NCBI GenBank assembly: GCA_963588535.1
Contig: CAVAII010000024.1
Location: forward strand, 1 to 11,702
Length of the DNA: 11,702 bases
Direction of reading: 5' to 3'
DNA from: Scybalousia_A sp963588535
GTDB lineage: Bacteria; Bacteroidota; Bacteroidia; Bacteroidales; P3
In this document: piece after piece, positions 7,816 to 11,702 of the stretch
Numbering within the stretch: position 1 is the stretch's first letter
How the letters are laid out: every line of letters begins with the position of its first letter
Made by a program: the position numbers and the translations under genes
Notes under the pieces: model-generated
Told to the model about the DNA's origin: nothing
Database searches by the model: none
What the model saw: only the letters and a program-made list of their open reading frames with translations

Positions 7816-7847
7816 AGCGGCTTAACCATTTTGAGTCGCTTTTTTTT
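7816..7847 (+). terminator. Rho-independent terminator after tRNA-Gln
   Basis: AGCGGCTTAA (7816-7825) pairs with TTGAGTCGCT (7831-7840) as a ten-base-pair stem with two G-T wobbles and a five-base loop. An uninterrupted run of eight T (7840-7847) follows. It lies 37 bases past the tRNA and is the natural end of that transcript. It also isolates the repeat array downstream from tRNA transcription. Confidence 0.88.
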
Positions 7848-7871
7848 GTTATTAGGGAGTATGTTTCTCGG

Positions 7872-7955
7872 AATAAAGTAAGTGATTATCGAAATAAAGT
7901 GCGTGATTATTCTGATAAAGTGCGTGATTGTTCTGATAAAGTAAGTGATTAGGAA
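7872..7955 (+). repeat. Array 2, block a: four units with GTGATTAT core
   Basis: Units start at 7872, 7893, 7914 and 7935. All contain ATAAAGT; the middle alternates between GTAAGTGATTA (first and fourth) and GTGCGTGATT (second and third). The spacing is exactly 21. Confidence 0.9.
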
Positions 7956-8006
7956 AATATCTTCTGATAATATTTCAACGAAATAAGTAAAGAAAAAATT
8001 CTTTAC
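7956..8006. repeat. Degenerate units and a short perfect hairpin
   Basis: This stretch links block a to block b. Read on the minus strand, about 7959-7980 resembles unit four of array 1 (ATTATCAG inside). GTAAAGAA (7987-7994) and TTCTTTAC (7999-8006) form a perfect eight-base-pair inverted repeat with a loop of four A. It appears to be two degenerate units meeting head to head. Confidence 0.6.
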
Positions 8007-8085
8007 TGATTCTATTCCAACGAATACTGATTTTATTTCACTAAGTACTGAAGTTATTTTGATAAGTACTGAAGTTATTTTGATG
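8002..8085 (-). repeat. Array 2, block b: four units sharing the array 1 core
   Basis: Units start at 8002, 8023, 8044 and 8065. The last two differ at one base in 21. Read on the minus strand they contain CAGTACTTAT (or CAGTATTCGT and CAGTAAAG in the older-looking copies) next to AATAA, which is the core and frame of array 1. TCAGTACTTATCA (8072-8060) is identical to 72-84. Confidence 0.88.
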
Positions 8086-8105
8086 GCATCGCATCTTTTA
8101 TAAAA

Positions 8106-8189
8106 ATGAAGTGTCATTTTATCAAAATGAATGGTCGTTTTATTTGGATGAATGGTCGTTTTATCCAAATGATTCGTCGTTTTATTCTA
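8106..8189 (-). repeat. Array 2, block c: four units with ACGACCATTCAT core
   Basis: Units start at 8106, 8127, 8148 and 8169. The second and third share ATGAATGGTCGTTTTAT; the fourth has ATGATTCGTCGTTTTAT and the first ATGAAGTGTCATTTTAT. On the minus strand each reads ATAAAA followed by the core. Confidence 0.88.
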
Positions 8190-8294
8190 AAAATACCACC
8201 TTATTTTTGAAATAAAGTGGCAGAATATTTTGCTAAAGTGGCGTTTTATTCGGATAAAGTGCCACTTTATTTTGTTAAAGTGGCACTTTATTTT
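8190..8294 (+). repeat. Array 2, block d: five units with palindromic GTGGCACTTTATT core
   Basis: Units at 8190 (degenerate), 8211, 8232, 8253 and 8274. The last two contain AAAGTGCCACTTT (8256-8268) and AAAGTGGCACTTT (8277-8289). Each is itself a near-perfect palindrome and the two are exact reverse complements, so the pair could fold into a 13-base-pair hairpin with an eight-base loop. Confidence 0.88.
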
Positions 8295-8351
8295 GAGTAT
8301 CTTAGATTAGATTCCAAAAAGAAGGAAATCCAACCGAATTATTTCTTACGT

Positions 8352-9371
8352 TTACTTGTCAAACTCTGTGCGAGTCATAGATTGAACAAGTTTCAAGCCG
8401 TCCGTATCAGGAAATATCTCCATACCTAAATCAATCTTGGTTTTCACGCTTTTATTAGAGTTAAGTCCTTCAATAACAGCAATATTAAGATATATTCCTT
8501 TCTTCTCATTTACTTGTACGAAGTCAATTACAGAAGTTAACGGAATGATAGAAGCCAAAGAGTTCATAACATTTAGTTTTTCGCCGTTAAGTAACACAAT
8601 CTTAGTCTGTTTGCCTGCGTTACACATCATTGCAATCTCTTTTTGTGCTATCTCTTTTACTCCTTTTTCGGTATCAAAACGAATCAAATCCCCTTTGAAT
8701 ACGTCATCTTCGTAGAATAATTTCTGAACACATTTGCCCGAAGCGTCATATACTTCCCATGTTCCTTGTTTCTTGTCTTTTACGAACTGACCTTTGATTT
8801 TCAAAGACTTATTAGGATAATATTCTTTGTATTCACCATCGAATTGATTGTCTTTATAGTTAGTTATATAGTAACCATCGCTATACAAAGTCTTGAAATA
8901 TTTTCCTTGCTTAACGCCTTGTACATAATTAGTTACCTCAATAATATCCTTACCTTTGGTCTCCCATTTTTTTTCTTCGCCGTCTTTGAGATTATTCTTA
9001 TAGTTTTCTTGCGTAATCTTCACACCCTTAGGAGAATAGTATATCCACTGCCCTTCTTTTTTCTTGTCAATATACTTTCCTTCGGCTTTGGTAACGCCAT
9101 TAGCATAAACGAACCAAGAATAAGTGTGCGTGCCGTTGTGAGAAAAGTAGTTTTTTAATTCTATATTGCCCTTATTATCATAATAATAGAACGTGTCCAC
9201 AGGGTAATCGTCCTTGAATTGTCCTTTGTACACAAGACGACCTTTTTTATCTTTTTTTATCCACTCCCCTTGCTTTTTACCATTCTCATCTACTTTGTTC
9301 TGTGCCGTAGTAACATTAATTGTAAAAATTAATAATATCGCCAAAACAATTGTCTTTCTTGTAGTTGTCAT
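8352..9371 (-). CDS. Secreted MORN-repeat protein with an uncharacterised C-terminal domain
   Basis: A 339-residue protein with a clear signal peptide (RKTIVLAILLIFTINVTTA, cut near residue 23). Residues about 28-230 are MORN_2-type repeats of the YwqK family, shown by recurring G-x-W or G-x-Y patterns: GKKQGEWIKKDKKG (31-44), GKYIDKKKEGQWIYYSPKG (98-116), QGVKQGKYFK (151-160), GQFVKDKKQGTWEVYDASG (194-212) and FKGDLIRFD (225-233). The last 100 residues (about 240-339: KIVLLNGEKLNVMN, KKGIYLNIAVIEG, IFPDTDGLKLVQ) are not repeats and match no domain I recognise. Databases often label such proteins antitoxins; nothing here supports that, and the export signal argues against it. It is the last gene of the minus-strand cluster, 15 bases after gmhB, so it probably shares that transcript. 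A role at the envelope surface is inference. Confidence 0.82.
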   Translation of the reverse strand: MTTTRKTIVLAILLIFTINVTTAQNKVDENGKKQGEWIKKDKKGRLVYKGQFKDDYPVDTFYYYDNKGNIELKNYFSHNGTHTYSWFVYANGVTKAEGKYIDKKKEGQWIYYSPKGVKITQENYKNNLKDGEEKKWETKGKDIIEVTNYVQGVKQGKYFKTLYSDGYYITNYKDNQFDGEYKEYYPNKSLKIKGQFVKDKKQGTWEVYDASGKCVQKLFYEDDVFKGDLIRFDTEKGVKEIAQKEIAMMCNAGKQTKIVLLNGEKLNVMNSLASIIPLTSVIDFVQVNEKKGIYLNIAVIEGLNSNKSVKTKIDLGMEIFPDTDGLKLVQSMTRTEFDK

Positions 9372-9386
9372 AACTTGTCTTATATT

Positions 9387-9950
9387 TTATTTTGTGTTCG
9401 TACTTAGAAAATTAGCAAAATCAATTAGACTATCAAAACGATAATCTATCAATTCCTCATCTACATTCTCCTCTGTCTTATTATCAATAAAAACGGTAGT
9501 CATACCACATCTTTTGCCGAAAAGCATATCGCTGTTGCCGTCTCCTATCATAATACTCTGGGAGAAAACTATTTGCGGATAATCTCGTGTAGCCTTGAAA
9601 GCCATTCCTACATTTGGTTTGCGATTTGGCGAAGAGGTGTCTTTTAGGTCAGGACAATGATAAACCTTATCAATTCTGCCACCATTATCTTGTATTTCTG
9701 CTATCATTTTCTCGGTAAGTAATTGAAAATCTTCTTCTGTCATCAATTTCTTACCTATTCCTTGTTGGTTGGTTACAACAAAGATATGGGGAAATATTTT
9801 GTTAAATATCTTTAGTGCTTGTTTTACTCCGTCAATAAACCTAAACTCCTCGTAGTTTTGGATATAACCGCCCATCTTTCTTACATTTATCACGCCGTCT
9901 CTATCCAAAAAAAGAGCAGAAGCAGGAGTTATCTCTATTTTATTATTCAT
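9387..9950 (-). CDS. gmhB: D-glycero-D-manno-heptose-1,7-bisphosphate 7-phosphatase (HAD family)
   Basis: This enzyme removes the C7 phosphate of heptose 1,7-bisphosphate on the way to ADP-heptose or GDP-heptose. In 187 residues it shows HAD motif I with the nucleophile and acid (FLDRDGVIN, D16 and D18), motif II (VVTNQQGIGK, T60), the lysine of RKP (K111) and motif IV (IGDGNSD, D137 and D141). The zinc-loop pattern seen in many GmhB enzymes is eroded: C99 remains, but the positions expected to be His, Cys and Cys are D101, S107 and N109. An in-frame ATG at 9983 would add 11 residues lying inside gmhA; the ATG at 9950 is preferred because it places motif I normally and overlaps the gmhA stop by eight bases (ATGAATAA), a coupling arrangement. 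Its place next to gmhA supports the name over histidinol phosphatase. Confidence 0.88.
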   Translation of the reverse strand: MNNKIEITPASALFLDRDGVINVRKMGGYIQNYEEFRFIDGVKQALKIFNKIFPHIFVVTNQQGIGKKLMTEEDFQLLTEKMIAEIQDNGGRIDKVYHCPDLKDTSSPNRKPNVGMAFKATRDYPQIVFSQSIMIGDGNSDMLFGKRCGMTTVFIDNKTEENVDEELIDYRFDSLIDFANFLSTNTK

Positions 9951-10530
9951 TTTTTGCGAATAATTGTTTTTCCACTTGTTCACAAATAATATGTCCTATC
10001 ATAATATGCGACTCCTGAATGCGAGGAGTTACTTTTGAAGGAACGTTTAGTAATATATCTGCCAATTCTTTTATCTTGCCACCTGTTTCACCTGTTAAAG
10101 CAATGTTAATCATACCTTTGGCTTTGGCTTCTTGCATAGCCTTATAGATATTTACGCTATTGCCCGAAGTGGATATACTAACCAATACATCGCCTTTCTT
10201 GCCTACTGCCTTAATCATTCTCTCGAAGACAACATCGTAAGAATAATCGTTGGCAACAGCAGTCAAATAAGAGGTGTTAACATGCAATGCCTCAGCGTCT
10301 AAAGGTTCTCTATCGAAATAGAAACGACCTGATAGTTCTGCTGCTAAATGCTGGGCATCGGCTGCCGATCCTCCGTTGCCACAGAATAATACCTTACCAT
10401 TATTTTTATAGGCCTTTACCATAGCCTCGACACTTTTATCGATACGATCTAAAAAAGAATTATCCTCCATTATTGTTTTCTTTACCAATATAGAGTCCTC
10501 TATTATTTTTTTCAATTGTATTGTATCCAT
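9943..10530 (-). CDS. gmhA: Sedoheptulose-7-phosphate isomerase (phosphoheptose isomerase)
   Basis: GmhA converts sedoheptulose 7-phosphate to D-glycero-D-manno-heptose 7-phosphate, the first committed step of heptose nucleotide synthesis, in the cytoplasm. The 195-residue length matches the family (about 192 in E. coli). A SIS sugar-phosphate-binding domain is evident: FCGNGGSAADAQHLAAEL (49-66) and SISTSGNS (118-125). The zinc and catalytic residues fall at the positions known for E. coli GmhA: H61, E65, Q172 (in IQESH) and H180 (in MIGHIICE). It overlaps gmhB by eight bases, and 85 bases separate it from the glycosyltransferase gene upstream. An alternative would be the SIS protein DiaA, but the conserved zinc ligands and the gmhB partner decide for GmhA. 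The heptose kinase/adenylyltransferase (HldE) is not in this window. Confidence 0.96.
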   Translation of the reverse strand: MDTIQLKKIIEDSILVKKTIMEDNSFLDRIDKSVEAMVKAYKNNGKVLFCGNGGSAADAQHLAAELSGRFYFDREPLDAEALHVNTSYLTAVANDYSYDVVFERMIKAVGKKGDVLVSISTSGNSVNIYKAMQEAKAKGMINIALTGETGGKIKELADILLNVPSKVTPRIQESHIMIGHIICEQVEKQLFAKNE

Positions 10531-10593
10531 ATCGTTTGTTGTTTTTTATGTTATAGTCTTTATTTTCTTGATTTTACTTCTTGTTTTCTATTT

Positions 10594-10615
10594 GTTTATG
10601 ACTGATAGTCTAAAC
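10594..10615 (-). other. Inverted repeat between the glycosyltransferase gene and gmhA
   Basis: Directly after the glycosyltransferase stop, GTTTA-GACT on the minus strand (10615-10607) pairs with AGTC and TAAAC (10603-10594). The stem has nine base pairs with one bulged base and a three-base loop. No T-run follows on the minus strand, so it is a weak terminator at best; a 3' stabilising or processing hairpin is equally possible. The remaining gap to gmhA (10531-10593) has no good TAnnTTTG match on the minus strand. Confidence 0.5.
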
Positions 10616-11581
10616 TTATTTATTAGTAAAATTACTCTCTTTTTCAATCAAATAATTGTTACGAGTAGGCGAATTTCTACCAATCAACTCAGCCAAGAAA
10701 CCAGTTAAAAACAATTGAACTCCAATAACTAAGCCCGTAAGTGCAATATAGAAATAAGTAGTATCGGTTATTCTACGCATAGGTATACCATTGTAGATAG
10801 CAATTAATTTCTGCATGCCTAAAACTATTGCAGCCAGAACCCCAATTAAGAACATAATACTACCAACTGCACCAAAGAAATGCATAGGTTTTTTAGAAAA
10901 TTTAGAGACAAACATAATGCTTATAAGATCTAAATATCCGTTTATAAATCTATTCATTCCAAATTTGCTAGTACCGAATTGACGTTTGCGGTGTTGTACA
11001 ACTTTCTCGCCGATATTAGAAAAACCTGCCCACTTCGCAATAACTGGTATGTATCTGTGCATTTCGCCATAGACTTCAATAGATTTGACAACATCTTTTT
11101 TGTATGCTTTCAAGCCACAATTGAAATCGTGCAATTTGATACCTGAGAACATTCGAGTAGTAGCATTAAATAGTTTGCTCGGTAGATTTTTTGCTAGTTT
11201 GCTATCGTAACGTTTTTTCTTCCAACCTGATACCAAATCATAACCATCTTCCTTTATCATCTTGTACAAAGCAGGTATCTCATCAGGAGAGTCTTGTAAA
11301 TCGGCGTCCATAGTTATTACCACATCGCCCTGGCAATGTTCGAAACCAACATTTAGGGCTGCACTCTTGCCATAATTCCTTCTGAATTTAATACCTTTAA
11401 TGTTAGAATTTGCTTTAATTAACTCTTCTATCTTATTGTATGAACCATCTTTACTGCCGTCATCTACCATAATGATTTCGTAAGAAAAATTATTTTCGTC
11501 CATAACTTTCTTTATCCAATCTGTCAATGGTCCAACCGATTCTATTTCGTTGTACAAAGGTACGATTACTGATATATCCAT
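10616..11581 (-). CDS. GtrB-like family 2 glycosyltransferase with two C-terminal membrane helices
   Basis: This protein probably transfers a sugar from a nucleotide sugar to a polyprenyl phosphate at the inner face of the cytoplasmic membrane, like DPM1 and GtrB enzymes. The 321 residues comprise a GT-A catalytic domain (about 1-225) and two membrane helices at about 234-258 and 275-298. Motifs are VIVPLYNE (5-12), IMVDDGSKDGS (37-47), RRNYGKSAALNVGF (67-80), MDADLQDSPDEI (91-102, with the metal-binding DxD) and HRKRQFGTSKFG (197-208). It starts with ATG at 11581, immediately at the family N-terminus. It lies 27 bases after a small membrane-protein gene and is followed by gmhA. The sugar donor cannot be told from sequence; its neighbours are consistent with envelope glycan work but do not prove a heptose or mannose donor. 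Confidence 0.92.
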   Translation of the reverse strand: MDISVIVPLYNEIESVGPLTDWIKKVMDENNFSYEIIMVDDGSKDGSYNKIEELIKANSNIKGIKFRRNYGKSAALNVGFEHCQGDVVITMDADLQDSPDEIPALYKMIKEDGYDLVSGWKKKRYDSKLAKNLPSKLFNATTRMFSGIKLHDFNCGLKAYKKDVVKSIEVYGEMHRYIPVIAKWAGFSNIGEKVVQHRKRQFGTSKFGMNRFINGYLDLISIMFVSKFSKKPMHFFGAVGSIMFLIGVLAAIVLGMQKLIAIYNGIPMRRITDTTYFYIALTGLVIGVQLFLTGFLAELIGRNSPTRNNYLIEKESNFTNK

Positions 11582-11608
11582 ATTCTTGTTTACTTTTTTT
11601 ACTATTAA

Positions 11609-11702
11609 TTATTTTTGGGTATTATCTTTTTGTTTAGTCCTTATTAGTTGTTTTGCATTTTCGTTTTTTAGGATTATGCCAACCAAGAACGCCCACAAAA
11701 TT
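11609..11702 (-). CDS. C-terminal end of an unidentified membrane protein (partial)
   Basis: The minus strand keeps an open frame from the right edge (first full codon at 11701) to a TAA at 11609-11611, giving 30 residues. They start with a hydrophobic stretch (ILWAFLVGIIL) and end in a polar, lysine-rich tail, the pattern of a last membrane helix and its cytoplasmic tail. The gene starts outside the window. In many Bacteroidota a DUF4199 membrane protein precedes this type of glycosyltransferase and ends in the same way; that identity is a guess from context. It lies 27 bases ahead of the glycosyltransferase start, so the two are probably co-transcribed. Confidence 0.62.
   Translation of the reverse strand, partial: ILWAFLVGIILKNENAKQLIRTKQKDNTQK

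Larger units (their letters stand above)
7868..8294. repeat. Long composite array of diversified 21-base repeats (array 2)
   Basis: About 20 units fill most of the 573-base gap between the tRNA-Gln terminator and the convergent MORN-protein gene. The frame of each unit is AATAAA or GATAAA on one side and TTAT or TTATT on the other, with a variable core between. Units occur in blocks that share a core: a GTGATTAT block (7872-7955), a CAGTACTTAT block on the minus strand (8002-8085), an ACGACCATTCAT block on the minus strand (8106-8189) and a GTGGCACTTTATT block (8190-8294). Nine consecutive units from 8106 keep exact 21-base phase. The family is the same as array 1. There are no CRISPR-like spacers and no gene that I can support in this stretch; open frames through it are a by-product of the 21-base period. 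Confidence 0.9.

Noticed and set aside
7809..8168. Open frame of 119 codons on the minus strand through array 2
   Set aside because: It runs across the tRNA terminator and repeat blocks with changing cores, has a seven-residue periodicity explained by the 21-base repeat, and has no promoter or domain.
8217..8429. Open frame of 70 codons on the plus strand at the end of array 2
   Set aside because: The first half is repeat translated in frame and the second half is antisense to the end of the MORN gene.
8437..9158. Two open frames on the plus strand opposite the MORN gene (8437-8715 and 8766-9158)
   Set aside because: They are low-complexity antisense readings of a gene with a clear signal peptide and MORN repeats.
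8352..9371. Toxin-antitoxin module based on the YwqK-family resemblance
   Set aside because: There is no toxin partner next to it and the protein carries an export signal.

Overview
The window is an AT-rich piece of chromosome from a member of the Bacteroidota, most likely a Bacteroidales-type organism. The evidence is threefold: three promoters fit the phylum-specific form (TTTG or TTG, a spacer of about 19 bases, then TAnnTTTG); the genes show no consistent Shine-Dalgarno sequence; and the protein families (single-domain GDP-mannose pyrophosphorylase, OmpA-type protein with a PPC-like front half, GmhB with the CP...RKPN signature, GtrB-like glycosyltransferase next to a small membrane protein) are typical of that phylum. 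Genus cannot be told from the sequence.

Layout. Bases 1-337 carry no gene: they hold a tandem array of 21-base repeats (1-147, probably continuing off the left edge) and a promoter. Bases 338-6137 are a tight forward cluster of five genes: manC (GDP-mannose synthesis), asnS (asparaginyl-tRNA synthetase), rpoN (sigma-54), an unrecognised polytopic membrane protein, and a secreted M23 peptidase with a LysM domain. Gaps are 30 bases or less and the last pair overlaps. A separate promoter at 6207-6237 drives a secreted OmpA-domain protein (6276-7550). A textbook promoter at 7632-7662 then drives a tRNA-Gln(CTG) gene that ends at a rho-independent terminator (7816-7847).

Bases 7868-8294 hold a second, longer and more diverse array of the same 21-base repeat family, lying between the convergent tRNA and MORN-protein genes. 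From 8352 to the right edge everything is on the minus strand: the tail of an unidentified membrane protein, a GtrB-like glycosyltransferase, gmhA, gmhB and a secreted MORN-repeat protein. gmhA and gmhB supply two steps of ADP-heptose synthesis; with manC and the glycosyltransferase they point to envelope polysaccharide or LPS construction, while the M23, OmpA and MORN proteins are envelope proteins.

The most unusual element is the pair of 21-base repeat arrays 8 kb apart. Units keep an AATAA/TTATT-like inverted frame at a strict 21-base period (two DNA helical turns, or seven codons) while the central bases fall into several distinct core families; neighbouring units tend to share a core. 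No function is known to me for this structure.
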